Origin: Rhodobacteraceae bacterium QY30 | GTDB lineage: Bacteria; Pseudomonadota; Alphaproteobacteria; Rhodobacterales; Rhodobacteraceae | Assembly: GCA_002356635.1 (NCBI GenBank) | Contig: CP023454.1 | Location: 3,208,501 to 3,272,500 of the forward strand | DNA length: 64,000 bases | Direction: 5' to 3' | Part shown: positions 1 to 8,409 of the stretch, piece after piece | How positions within the stretch are numbered: position 1 is the stretch's first letter | Layout of the letters: the number at the start of each line of letters is the position of its first letter | Program-made: the position numbers and the translations under genes | Notes under the pieces: generated by a model | The model's database searches: none | Seen by the model: only the letters and a program-made list of their open reading frames with translations | Told to the model about the DNA's origin: nothing

Positions 1-170
1 GGGAAAAGTCATAGTTACGCATGGTCGTTCATCCTCCGAAAAGCGATGCATGTCTTCAGCCCTCCCTCTCGGGACGGGCGGTTTCTGCCAGGGCCCGGAT
101 CGGCACCCCGCAAGTATTATCTGGATTTGACCGGACGCGTTTCAAGGGGTGCACGCCGCCGATCCGGCCA

Positions 171-977
171 TCATGGCCGGACGAATTTGGCCCCGCCCGC
201 GGACATCGGAGCCGCCGCGCCGCCGATGCGACGCACCCCGGCGGCCGGGGCCTCGGTTGCGCCGAAGGCCTGGCGCAGTTCAGTCAGCGGCACCTCCATC
301 GCGGCGGCCAGCGAAACGGGGCGGGTGTCCATTTCGGCCTTGGCCGAGATGACCGATGCGATCTGCGGCACGCCGTCGTGCATCACGAAGATCGGCGCCC
401 CCGAGGAGCCGAAGTCGACGTTGCAGGTCAGCACCATGAACCCCGGCTGGCGCCCCAGCACATGGCAGATGTCCTGCATCGAGGGCGCTTCGGACCGGTC
501 CAGCGCGTAGGACACGACCGAGACCTTGTCGCCTTCCTGCGGGTCGGCCGCCACGTCGAACGGCTTGATCGAGGCCAGGCGGATCGGCTGGTCCAGTTGC
601 AGCAGCGCGATGTCATAGGCCACACGGCCCATCTTGTCGGTGCCGTCATAGGTATAGGACGGATGCGCCATCGCCCGGCGCACGCCCCGATAGGCAGCGG
701 CACGGCCATTGCGCCAGCCGGCCAGGAATTCGATGGTGTTGACCGGGTAGGGCTGAAAGGATTTCTGGTCGAACAGGCAATGCGCGGCCGTCAGCACCAG
801 ATCGGGGGCGATCAACGCGCCGGTGCAGAAACCGCTGTCGCCCAGGTCGATCCGGCCAACCGCTTCCCAGCCGCGGGTATCGTCGGCCGTCAGCAGGCTG
901 TGCAGCGGCGTTTCCTGCGCCGCCGTCGGACCCGCAGCTGCCCACAGCATCAGGGCCACCAGAATCGATCGCATCAT
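171..977 (-). CDS. Secreted trypsin-like serine protease (family S1)
   Basis: 268 aa with a Sec signal peptide (about residues 1-20, ending in TAAQ), so the enzyme probably acts in the periplasm or outside the cell. The chymotrypsin-fold triad is visible: His66 in TAAHC, Asp122 in DIALLQ and Ser192 in GSSGAP, where the usual GDSGGP is slightly altered. Cys51 and Cys67 flank the histidine as in S1 proteases. No PDZ domain follows, so it is not a DegP/HtrA protein; it resembles the short glutamyl-endopeptidase-like S1 proteases of alphaproteobacteria. It lies downstream of glcF on the same strand but about 50 bases away and is probably not part of the glycolate operon. The substrate is unknown. 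Confidence 0.85.
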   Translation of the reverse strand: MMRSILVALMLWAAAGPTAAQETPLHSLLTADDTRGWEAVGRIDLGDSGFCTGALIAPDLVLTAAHCLFDQKSFQPYPVNTIEFLAGWRNGRAAAYRGVRRAMAHPSYTYDGTDKMGRVAYDIALLQLDQPIRLASIKPFDVAADPQEGDKVSVVSYALDRSEAPSMQDICHVLGRQPGFMVLTCNVDFGSSGAPIFVMHDGVPQIASVISAKAEMDTRPVSLAAAMEVPLTELRQAFGATEAPAAGVRRIGGAAAPMSAGGAKFVRP

Positions 978-1029
978 GCCCCCCTTCCACCGGCCAGGCC
1001 ACCTGCCCTAGTCCGGCAGTGCGGCCAGA

Positions 1030-2352
1030 TTATGACAGCCCGGGCGCGGGGGACAGCCCGCCGACGACATCCCGCGCCGCCTTCGGCACCGGGCCGCCCG
1101 AGGCCCAGTCCAGCAGCTCGACCGTGTGGAGGACGGGTACCCCGGTGCCGCTGCCGATCTGCATCATGCAGCCGATGTTGCCCGCTGCGATCAGCTGCGG
1201 CTGAATCGCCTCCAGCGTCGCCACCTTGCGCGACCGAAGCTGCGCCGAGATTTCGGGTTGCAACAGGTTGTAGGTTCCGGCCGAACCGCAGCACAGGTGG
1301 CTGTCTGCCGGCTCGGCCACCACGAACCCGGCGGCTTTCAGCAAGTCCTTCGGCGCGGATTTCACCTGCTGGCCATGCTGTAGCGAACAGGCCGCGTGAT
1401 AGCCCACGCGCAATGGCAGCGGCGCCGCGCCGCGGTAGCCGATCCGGGCGAGGAATTCGGTGATGTCGGCGGCAAGCGCCGACACCTCTGCCGCGTCCTG
1501 GGCCAGTGCGTCGCCCCGGAACATGTGGCCGTAGTCCTTGACCGTCGTCCCGCAGCCCGAGGTGTTGATGAGGATCGCATCCAGCCCCGTCCCGCGCTTT
1601 TCCCCCATCCAGGCGCGGATGTTGGCGGCGGCCTGTCGGTGGCTGTCGTCCACGCGCCCCATGTGATGGGTCAGCGCTCCGCAGCACCCCGCGCCACGGG
1701 CCACCACCACGTCGCACCCCATCCGCCGCAAAAGCCGGAGGGTGGCGTCGTTGATATCGGTGTTCAGCGCCCGCTGCGCGCAGCCGGTCAGCAGCGCCAC
1801 CCGGTGCCGCCGTTCGCCTTCGGCCGGAAAGACCTGGGGGCGGTCATTCAGGCTGGGCGGAGGAATGTCGCGCGGCGCCATGTCCAGCATGGCGCGCAGG
1901 CGCGGATCGGGCAGAAACCGCGCGAAGGGCCGCGCCAGTTTCGCGCCGCGCAGCGCCAACCGGAAGCGCCCCGGATAGGGCAGGATCAGCGCCAGAACCC
2001 GGCGCAGCATCCGGTCCACGAAGGGGCGGCGGTAGGTCGCTTCCACATAGGCGCGGGCATGGTCGATCAGGTGCATGTAATGCACGCCCGACGGGCAGGT
2101 CGTCATGCAGGCCAGGCAGGACAGGCAGCGGTCGATATGCTTGACCGTTCGGGCATCGGCGGGGCGACCGGATTCCAGCATCTCCTTGATCAGGTAGATG
2201 CGGCCCCGCGGGCTGTCCAGTTCATCGCCCAGCACCTGATAGGTCGGGCAGGTCGCCGTGCAGAACCCGCAATGCACGCAAGTCCGCAGGATCTTGTTTG
2301 ACGTGGCGATCCCCGGGTCCTGAAGCTGTTTAGGGGTAAAGAACGTCTGCAT
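1030..2352 (-). CDS. glcF: Glycolate oxidase iron-sulfur subunit GlcF
   Basis: 440 aa, the usual GlcF length. Two ferredoxin-type [4Fe-4S] motifs lie near the N-terminus (Cys25/28/31/35 with CVHCGFC, and Cys76/79/82/86 with CLSCLAC). They are followed by the two cysteine-rich CCG domains (for example GCCGALTHH and LCCGSAG). With GlcD and GlcE it oxidises glycolate to glyoxylate and passes electrons to the membrane quinone pool. I chose the ATG at 2352 (MQTFFTP), which overlaps the end of glcE by 23 bases; the frame stays open further upstream but that part is shadow of glcE. It is the last gene of glcDEF. Confidence 0.93.
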   Translation of the reverse strand: MQTFFTPKQLQDPGIATSNKILRTCVHCGFCTATCPTYQVLGDELDSPRGRIYLIKEMLESGRPADARTVKHIDRCLSCLACMTTCPSGVHYMHLIDHARAYVEATYRRPFVDRMLRRVLALILPYPGRFRLALRGAKLARPFARFLPDPRLRAMLDMAPRDIPPPSLNDRPQVFPAEGERRHRVALLTGCAQRALNTDINDATLRLLRRMGCDVVVARGAGCCGALTHHMGRVDDSHRQAAANIRAWMGEKRGTGLDAILINTSGCGTTVKDYGHMFRGDALAQDAAEVSALAADITEFLARIGYRGAAPLPLRVGYHAACSLQHGQQVKSAPKDLLKAAGFVVAEPADSHLCCGSAGTYNLLQPEISAQLRSRKVATLEAIQPQLIAAGNIGCMMQIGSGTGVPVLHTVELLDWASGGPVPKAARDVVGGLSPAPGLS

Positions 2353-3427
2353 CGGCATCCCCTGAGAATATCCCGCGCGGGTCGAAGGCGGCCCGCAATC
2401 CATCCGTGATCCGGGCCACCGCCTGCGGTTCGGGCGGATCGGCCGGGGCAAGGCCCGTGCCGGACATCCGCCGCGCGTGGCCATCGAAGGGCGCGGCGAT
2501 GGCGCGGGCATCGACCCCGCGCGGAACCCGCGCCCACAGGCACCCCCCGCCCCAATCCAGCATGACCGCACCGCCAATCCGCGCCGCCACCGCGCCCGCC
2601 TGCGAGGGACGCAGGTGGAAGCGCCACAAATCGCCCGGAAGCCCTGCAAGCGGCGCCACGTCCCGCACCGCGGTCCAGATCGCCGCGTCGTCCTCGATCC
2701 GCGCCGCGCCCAAGGCGGAAAGCAGGTTCTGCAATTCCTTGGAACGATAGGCGACCGACCCGGGCAGCCCTTCGACGCGCAGCAGCGCCCCCTGCCCCGC
2801 GACCCAGGCGGCGCCCGTCACGTCGAAAGGTGATCCAAGGGCCGCCGAAAGCACGGCGGGGGCGGCCCCGACCGGCACATCGACGATCACGGTCGCCTGC
2901 GCAGGCGCGATGGGTTGCACCTTGAACGAAAGTTCGGTCAATACGCCCACCCGGCCCCGGCTGCCGGCCATCAGCTTCACCAGATCATAGCCGGTGACGT
3001 TCTTCATCACCCGACCGCCGTTGGCGATCACGTCGCCCCGGCCATCAATGAACCGCACGCCGATCAGGCTGTCACGGCAGGCCCCCGCCTGCACCCGGCG
3101 CGGGCCCGAGGCATTTTCCGCCACCACGCCGCCGATCGTGCTGGTCCCTTCGGTTCCCAGAACCGCGCGCCAGTCGCCCGGCTCGAACGGCAGGCGCTGG
3201 CCTTCGGCGGCCAGCACCGCCTCGACCTGGGAAAGCGGCGTCCCGGCCCGCACGACCAGCGTTAGCGCGGCGGGTTCATACAGCACCACGCCCGACAACC
3301 CGCCGGTGCGGATTTCCGGCCCCGCCGCAGGCCCGGCCCGCGTCGCGCCGCCCCGCACGGACACGGGGCCGGGCAGGTCACGGACCAGCTGGGCCAGTTC
3401 GGCTTCGGTTTCGGGGCGATGGCTCAT
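2330..3427 (-). CDS. glcE: Glycolate oxidase FAD-binding subunit GlcE
   Basis: 365 aa with a PCMH-type FAD-binding domain in the N-terminal half (VSVRGGATRAG, then GTSTIGGVVAENASG and GGRVMKNVTGYD), typical of the shorter flavoprotein of glycolate oxidase. It starts at the ATG at 3427, whose first bases overlap the glcD stop codon (ATGA, translational coupling). Its end overlaps glcF. The protein acts with GlcD and GlcF at the inner face of the membrane. Order and overlaps match glcDEF operons elsewhere; no glcC-like regulator or malate synthase gene is adjacent here. Confidence 0.92.
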   Translation of the reverse strand: MSHRPETEAELAQLVRDLPGPVSVRGGATRAGPAAGPEIRTGGLSGVVLYEPAALTLVVRAGTPLSQVEAVLAAEGQRLPFEPGDWRAVLGTEGTSTIGGVVAENASGPRRVQAGACRDSLIGVRFIDGRGDVIANGGRVMKNVTGYDLVKLMAGSRGRVGVLTELSFKVQPIAPAQATVIVDVPVGAAPAVLSAALGSPFDVTGAAWVAGQGALLRVEGLPGSVAYRSKELQNLLSALGAARIEDDAAIWTAVRDVAPLAGLPGDLWRFHLRPSQAGAVAARIGGAVMLDWGGGCLWARVPRGVDARAIAAPFDGHARRMSGTGLAPADPPEPQAVARITDGLRAAFDPRGIFSGDADADVLYP

Positions 3428-4857
3428 GCAGCGCGCCGCGCCGCGCTGGCATCCAGCGGAAAGACCTTGGCAGGGTTCAGCAGCCAGCGCGGATCGAACA
3501 CGTCCTTCACCCGCATCTGCGCCTCCAGATCGGCGGGGCGGAACTGAACCCGCATCAGATCGCGCTTTTCCACGCCGACGCCATGTTCGCCGGTCAGGCA
3601 TCCGCCCACCTCGACGCAGAGCTTCAGGATCTCCGCCCCCAGCCTTTCGCAGCGTTCCAGATCGCCGGGGGTATTGGCGTTGTAAAGGATCAGCGGATGC
3701 ATGTTGCCGTCGCCCGCGTGAAAGACATTCGCCACCTCAAGCCCCGCCTCGCGGCTCAGCTCGCCAATGCGGCGCAGCACCTCGGGCAGGGCTGACACCG
3801 GGATCGTGCCGTCCAGACACATGTAGTCGTTGATCTGGCCCATCGCGCCAAAGGCCGCCTTCCGGCCCAGCCAGATGCGCCGCGCCTCGTCCTCGCTCCG
3901 GGCCTCGCGGAATTCGATGGGGGTGTGCCGCGCGGCGATCTGGCGGATCAGGGCGATCTGTTCGTCGATTTCGGGCGCGGATCCTTCGACCTCGACGATC
4001 AGAAGCGCCTCGCAATCGGGGTAGCCGGCCTGGGCGAAGGCTTCGGTCGCGCGGATGCAGGGACGGTCCATGAACTCGATCGCCACGGGCAGGATGCCGG
4101 CGCGGATGATGTCGGCCACGCAGGCGCCCGCGATGTCGTTGGCGGAAAAGGCGATCAGGACGGGCCGCGCGCCTTCGGGTTTGGGGAGGATGCGCAGGGT
4201 GGCTTCCGTGACCACCCCAAGCTGCCCTTCCGATCCGCAGACAAGGCCCAGCAAATCCAGCCCGCCCGATTCCGTGAATGGCCCGCCCAGTGTCACCACC
4301 GTGCCGTCCATCTGCACCAGCGTCACCCCCAGAAGGTTGTTGGTCGTCACGCCGTATTTCAGGCAATGCGCACCGCCCGAATTCATCGCGATATTGCCCG
4401 AAATGGCGCAGGCCAGTTGGCTTGATGGATCGGGCGCGTAGAAGAACCCCGCGCTTTCCACCGCGCCGGTGACCGACAGGTTGGTGCGCCCGGCCTCGAC
4501 CCGGATGAAACGGTCGGCATAGTCGACCTCCAGTACCGAGGTCATGCGCGCGACGCCCAGAACCACCGAATCCGCCGTCGGCATGGACCCACCGGCCAGC
4601 GAGGTTCCGGCACCGCGGGGCACCACTGGCACCCGCTGTTCGTGACAGAACCGCAGCGCCGCCGCGACTTCCGCCGTGCTGCGCGGCAGGACCACAGCCA
4701 ATGGCGGGCAGCGATAGGCCGACAGCGCATCGCATTCATAGGCGCGTGTCTCGACCGGATCGTCGATCACCGCATCGGCGGGCAGAATCGCGCGCAGCCC
4801 CGCAACGATCTGGTCCTTGCGCGACAGGATGGCAGGATCGGGGGGCGGCATCTCCAT
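3424..4857 (-). CDS. glcD: Glycolate oxidase FAD-linked catalytic subunit GlcD
   Basis: 477 aa. An FAD_binding_4 domain (VVPRGAGTSLAGGS, then NIAMNSGGAHCLKYG) is followed by the FAD-oxidase C-terminal domain with HAGDGNMHP and GEHGVGVEKRDLM, the GlcD/D-lactate dehydrogenase signatures. It oxidises glycolate (possibly D-lactate too) to the 2-oxo acid. The start at 4857 is preceded by GGAGGAG six bases upstream; a longer reading to 4914 has no ribosome site. It is the first gene of glcDEF. About 75 bases separate it from the divergent DUF599 gene, so the operon promoter should lie there. Confidence 0.93.
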   Translation of the reverse strand: MEMPPPDPAILSRKDQIVAGLRAILPADAVIDDPVETRAYECDALSAYRCPPLAVVLPRSTAEVAAALRFCHEQRVPVVPRGAGTSLAGGSMPTADSVVLGVARMTSVLEVDYADRFIRVEAGRTNLSVTGAVESAGFFYAPDPSSQLACAISGNIAMNSGGAHCLKYGVTTNNLLGVTLVQMDGTVVTLGGPFTESGGLDLLGLVCGSEGQLGVVTEATLRILPKPEGARPVLIAFSANDIAGACVADIIRAGILPVAIEFMDRPCIRATEAFAQAGYPDCEALLIVEVEGSAPEIDEQIALIRQIAARHTPIEFREARSEDEARRIWLGRKAAFGAMGQINDYMCLDGTIPVSALPEVLRRIGELSREAGLEVANVFHAGDGNMHPLILYNANTPGDLERCERLGAEILKLCVEVGGCLTGEHGVGVEKRDLMRVQFRPADLEAQMRVKDVFDPRWLLNPAKVFPLDASAARRAA

Positions 4858-4933
4858 GAAGGGCTCCTCCAGCCGTTCAGGGAATGTTATGCCGCGCCGT
4901 GCCACAGTTGACAATCATGTGCAGAGGACGTGA

Positions 4934-5644
4934 ATGACCCCGCCTTTTCCCGCACTCCGCCCAGAGGTGCTGTCCATGGCCGACATCCTGGCCGTGACGG
5001 CGATCATGGTTGCCTGGCTGGCCGTGGGGCGTCTGGTCGAAAAGCCGCCCGCCGGATATCCGTCGGTCTCGGCGCTGATGAAGACTTATCGCCGGGAATG
5101 GATGCTGACGTTCCTGCACCGCCAGCCGCGAATCTTCGACGCCACCATCGTCGACAGCCTGCGGCAGGGGACGGCCTTCTTCGCCTCGGCCACGATGCTG
5201 GCCATTGGCGGGATCCTGGCCATGATGGGCAATCCGACCGCCATCGAAGGACTCGCGCAGGATCTGAACGCCGCACCCCATGACCCGCTGGTCTGGAAAC
5301 TGCGACTTCTGCCGGTGCTGTTCTTCGTGGCGGATGCCTTCCTGAACTTCGTCTGGTCGCACCGCTTGTTCGGGTATTGCGCAATCGTGATGGCGGCGGT
5401 TCCGAACGACCCCGCCGATCCCATGGCCGAAGCACGTGCGCGGCAGGCCGGTGAAATCAACATCCACGCCGCCAAGAACTTCAACCGAGGCTTGCGAAGC
5501 GTCTATTTCGGCATGGGCGCGCTGGGTTGGCTGGCGTCGCCGCTGGCCTTGGCCCTGGGCACGGCACTGGTGCTGTGGATGACGCTCAGGCGGGAATTCT
5601 GGTCACAATCACGGCGCATTCTCATGTCCGACACACCAAAGTGA
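4934..5644 (+). CDS. DUF599 family membrane protein
   Basis: 236 aa integral membrane protein with about four hydrophobic helices (near residues 15-35, 75-95, 115-135 and 185-215) and the conserved DUF599 core: the YRREWM segment, the pair R-x-x-F-D around RQPRIFDA, and the late NFNRGLRSVYF segment. DUF599 has no assigned biochemical function. AGAGGA lies five bases before the ATG, supporting this start; an internal ATG at 4976 is possible. It is transcribed divergently from glcD. The next gene, a small secreted protein, follows after 39 bases and could be co-transcribed. Confidence 0.8.
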   Translation: MTPPFPALRPEVLSMADILAVTAIMVAWLAVGRLVEKPPAGYPSVSALMKTYRREWMLTFLHRQPRIFDATIVDSLRQGTAFFASATMLAIGGILAMMGNPTAIEGLAQDLNAAPHDPLVWKLRLLPVLFFVADAFLNFVWSHRLFGYCAIVMAAVPNDPADPMAEARARQAGEINIHAAKNFNRGLRSVYFGMGALGWLASPLALALGTALVLWMTLRREFWSQSRRILMSDTPK

Positions 5645-5683
5645 CGTGTCATTCCACGCCCTTTCTGAGACTGTCGCGAGACC

Positions 5684-6055
5684 ATGATCCAGCTGCGCGC
5701 CCTTCTGCTTGCCGTCCTGTCCGGCCTTTCCACCGCCACTCTTGCCGGGGCCGAGGCGCCCAAGGTCGCATCGGCCAGCATCGTTCCGGAAGGCGATGGC
5801 TGGACGGTCCGCGCGGTGATCCGGCACCCGGACAGCGGCTGGGACCATTACGCCAGCGGCTGGCAGGTTCTGGCACCGGATGGCACGGTCCTGGCCTTTG
5901 CCGAGATCACCCATCCGCACCTGGACGGCGAACCGATCCAGGAAGAGCTGACGGGAATCCAACTGCCGCAGGGCGTGGATCACCTGATGATTCGCGTCCG
6001 GTGCACCCTGGATGGCTGGAGCGCGCGATCCTACCGGCTGGAGCTACAACCCTGA
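5684..6055 (+). CDS. Small secreted protein of unknown function
   Basis: 123 aa. Residues 1-23 form a clear Sec signal peptide ending in LAGAEA, giving a mature periplasmic domain of about 100 aa rich in beta-prone sequence (WTVRAVIRHPDSGWDHYASGW, then a CTLDGW segment). I do not recognise a named family with certainty; the pattern is that of a small immunoglobulin-like beta domain. No catalytic residues are evident and there is one cysteine in the mature part. It sits between the DUF599 gene (same strand) and a convergent MarR regulator. Confidence 0.7.
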   Translation: MIQLRALLLAVLSGLSTATLAGAEAPKVASASIVPEGDGWTVRAVIRHPDSGWDHYASGWQVLAPDGTVLAFAEITHPHLDGEPIQEELTGIQLPQGVDHLMIRVRCTLDGWSARSYRLELQP

Positions 6056-6064
6056 CGAGGGCGT

Positions 6065-6532
6065 CTAGTCCCGCTCAAGCCGCAGGCGCAGCTCGCGCAG
6101 CACCGGCAGCGCGGCGCGCACCTTTTCCGCCCCCACCGCCCGAACCACATCGCCGATTACCGGCGCGATGGCGGCCAGCGCGGCGTCCCGCGCCGCCCGG
6201 CCTGAAGGACTGATCGAGACGAATTTCTGCCGGGCGTCGTCCCAGTCGGGGCGGATGTGGATATGGCCGGCCCATTCCAGCTTCGTCAGGGTGTTGGTCA
6301 TCGCCCCGCGCGTGACATGGAAGATCTTCGCCAGCTGGGCCGGCGTGCGTTCATCCACAGCGCGGGCAAGATGGTTCAGAACCGAGAAATGGCTCAGCTC
6401 CATCCCCTTGGGCAAGGCTTTCGACAGCCGGTTGCGGGCCAGCTGGTCGGTCATGAAGACCTCTGAAAACAGGGCCGCGGCCAGTGGTTCGCTGTCGCTC
6501 ATGTCAGTTGGGCGGTTCGAAGGGGCGGTCAT
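6065..6532 (-). CDS. MarR family transcriptional regulator
   Basis: 155 aa winged-helix regulator. The core runs from ELSHFSVLNHLAR through TPAQLAKIFHVTRGAMTNTLTKLEWAGHI (recognition helix) to the wing with DWDDARQKFVSIS, where the D-D/A-R pair of the MarR wing is present. An N-terminal helix (ALFSEVFMTDQLARNRLSKAL) and a C-terminal helix would form the dimer. Two starts are possible: 6532 overlaps the upstream nitrilase gene, and 6502 begins one base after its stop; neither has a strong ribosome site. It is probably the third gene of a grxC-nitrilase-marR unit. The ligand is unknown. Confidence 0.85.
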   Translation of the reverse strand: MTAPSNRPTDMSDSEPLAAALFSEVFMTDQLARNRLSKALPKGMELSHFSVLNHLARAVDERTPAQLAKIFHVTRGAMTNTLTKLEWAGHIHIRPDWDDARQKFVSISPSGRAARDAALAAIAPVIGDVVRAVGAEKVRAALPVLRELRLRLERD

Positions 6533-7337
6533 GGGTCAATGAGGGAACGCGCGACCGTGCGCGGGACACCTCTGCCATGTCCAGCGTGACATAGCTGATC
6601 CCCACCTCGGTCCCGCCATCGGCAAGAACCTCGCCCCAAGGGGCCACGGCCAGCGAATGCCCCCAGGTGCGGCGCGGGCGACCATTGTGACTGGCGTGGC
6701 TGCCGCACTGCGCCGGGGCCAGGACGTAGGACCCGGTTTCAATCGCGCGGGCGCGCAGGAGAACCTCCCAATGCGCGGCGCCGGTGGTGTCGTTGAAGGC
6801 GGCGGGAACGCAAAGGACATTGGCCCCGGCCTTGGCAAGCGCGCGGTAAAGATACGCAAACCGCAGGTCATAGCAGACCGACAGGCCCAGCGTGGCAAAG
6901 GGGGTTCGGGCGACAACGGCACGGGTGCCGGGCCGGTAGCCGGCGGATTCGCGATACTGCTCGGTCTCGGACACGTTCACGTCGAACATGTGAATCTTGT
7001 CATAGCGCCCCGCGACGGCGCCATCGGGTCCGATCAGGAAGGACCGGTTCGCAAAGCGGCAATCCGCATCATGCGTCTTGATCCCCAATGAGCCGACGAG
7101 CAGCCAGATCCCCAGATCGGCCGCCTGGGCGCGAAGCGCGGCCAGCGTGGGATCGTCTTCTTCATGGCAAAGCACGGCGCGCTGATGATCCCGGTCGGAC
7201 GACAGGCAATTCGTCACCTCGGGCGTCAGGACGAAGCCCGCGCCCTGCCCCGCCGCCTGGCGCACCAGATCGCACGTCACGGGCAGGTTGGCCGCCGGGT
7301 CGTCGCACACCGAAAGCTGGATCAGCGCCGCCTTCAC
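6504..7337 (-). CDS. Carbon-nitrogen hydrolase (nitrilase superfamily, Nit2/omega-amidase type)
   Basis: 277 aa. The nitrilase triad is complete: Glu40 in LTPEVTN, Lys114 in YDKIHMFDV and Cys155 in LSVCYDLRF. The IHLFD-like segment and the length match Nit1/Nit2 proteins, which hydrolyse alpha-keto acid amides or deaminated glutathione. The start is a GTG at 7337 whose bases overlap the grxC stop codon (GTGA), so the gene is translationally coupled to glutaredoxin. That pairing suits a role in glutathione metabolite repair, which is inference. The marR gene follows with overlap. Confidence 0.88.
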   Translation of the reverse strand: MKAALIQLSVCDDPAANLPVTCDLVRQAAGQGAGFVLTPEVTNCLSSDRDHQRAVLCHEEDDPTLAALRAQAADLGIWLLVGSLGIKTHDADCRFANRSFLIGPDGAVAGRYDKIHMFDVNVSETEQYRESAGYRPGTRAVVARTPFATLGLSVCYDLRFAYLYRALAKAGANVLCVPAAFNDTTGAAHWEVLLRARAIETGSYVLAPAQCGSHASHNGRPRRTWGHSLAVAPWGEVLADGGTEVGISYVTLDMAEVSRARSRVPSLTHDRPFEPPN

Positions 7338-7597
7338 GCCGCGCCCTGCAACAGCGCGTCCAGCTTGCCATCGTATTCCAGCGCGTGCAGGTCGTCCGAA
7401 CCGCCGACGTGCTGGCCGCCGATGAAGATCTGCGGCACGGTGCGGCGCCCGTGGGCCCGCTGGGTCATGGCGGCCCGTTTGGCCGGATCGCCCGAGACGT
7501 CGGTTTCCTCGAAGCGCACGCCCTTTTTCATCAGCAGGCGCTTGGCGGCGGTGCAATAGGGACAGGTGGGGGTGGTGTAGATCTCGACGCGCTGCAT
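7334..7597 (-). CDS. grxC: Glutaredoxin 3
   Basis: 87 aa, the standard length of bacterial glutaredoxin 3. The dithiol active site CPYC is at residues 12-15, followed by the TVPQIFIGG (cis-Pro) segment and GGSDDLHAL, the glutathione-binding loop. It reduces protein disulfides and mixed disulfides with glutathione in the cytoplasm. The start is the ATG at 7597; the longer open frame upstream lies in the control region before comF. It is the first gene of a grxC-nitrilase(-marR) operon by four-base overlap. Confidence 0.93.
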   Translation of the reverse strand: MQRVEIYTTPTCPYCTAAKRLLMKKGVRFEETDVSGDPAKRAAMTQRAHGRRTVPQIFIGGQHVGGSDDLHALEYDGKLDALLQGAA

Positions 7598-7637
7598 GGA
7601 GTGTCCTGATATCCTGGGTCTTCTCCAATATAGTCCG

Positions 7638-8378
7638 TCAGCCGTCCTTCGCAACGCGGGCCAGTACCAGCACCCGCACCTCGGCCGCACCGGCGGCAAG
7701 ACAGGCATCCGTCGCCGCCGACAGCGTCGCGCCCGAGGTCATGACGTCATCGACCAGCAGGATCTTGCGCCCGGCGATGCGGGACGCGCGGCGCGGATGG
7801 GCGCGGATCGCATCGGCCAGCGTCTCGTAACGCTGGGTCCGGCTTCGCCCTTCCAGGCTGGGGGTGGCGCGGGGACGCAGCAGCAGGTCGGGGCAGTGGT
7901 CCAGCCCCGCCAGCCGCGCGACCCGCGCAGACAAAAGCGCCGACTGGTTGTAGCGGCGTCGCAGCAGGCGCCAGCGATGCAGCGGCACGGGTGCCACCAG
8001 CAGGTCGGGCGACAGGATCGGCGCCGCGACACGGACCATCCATTCCGCCATGGGTCGCGCCAGGTCCAGCCGGTCGCCATGCTTCAGGGCCAGCACCAGC
8101 CGCCGGCCGTTGTCGCGGTAGGCCAGCGCGCTGCGGCCCCGGGACCAGGGGCGCGGCGCGGAAAGACACTCGTCGCAATGTTCCAGCCGGCCCTCATCCT
8201 GTCCGGGCAGGGCCGCGCCGCAGCCATCGCAGGCCAGGCCCAGCGCGAAGGGCGTTTCGCGCCAACAGGGACCGCAAAGGGCGAAATCGTCATCGACCCG
8301 CGCCCCGCAGGAAAGGCACTGCGGCGGGAACAACTGGTGCAGCACCGCCATCCCCAGCTGCCGCAGCCCGCTTTGCAT
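7638..8378 (-). CDS. ComF family phosphoribosyltransferase
   Basis: 246 aa. The N-terminal third carries four Cys-x2-Cys pairs (CLSC, CGPC, CDGC, CDEC) of the ComF double zinc ribbon. The C-terminal half is a type I phosphoribosyltransferase with the PRPP loop ILLVDDVMTSGAT and the RRRYNQ segment typical of ComF. In competent bacteria ComF acts in DNA uptake; in non-competent Rhodobacterales its role is unclear. The start at 8378 is preceded by a GGA-type site; the gene diverges from the methyltransferase at 8410 with only 31 bases between. Confidence 0.87.
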   Translation of the reverse strand: MQSGLRQLGMAVLHQLFPPQCLSCGARVDDDFALCGPCWRETPFALGLACDGCGAALPGQDEGRLEHCDECLSAPRPWSRGRSALAYRDNGRRLVLALKHGDRLDLARPMAEWMVRVAAPILSPDLLVAPVPLHRWRLLRRRYNQSALLSARVARLAGLDHCPDLLLRPRATPSLEGRSRTQRYETLADAIRAHPRRASRIAGRKILLVDDVMTSGATLSAATDACLAAGAAEVRVLVLARVAKDG

Positions 8379-8409
8379 TCCATGCCCAAGCGCGGTAGGG
8401 TCCCCGACC

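Noticed and set aside
21-1463. Plus-strand open frame over the S1 protease and glcF
   Set aside because: Low-complexity Arg/Pro/Gln translation, antisense to two clear genes. Bases 1-170 then contain nothing supportable.
4900-4925. TTGACA near 4914 as a -35 promoter element for the DUF599 gene
   Set aside because: No -10 element at a suitable distance before the ribosome site; the match may be chance.
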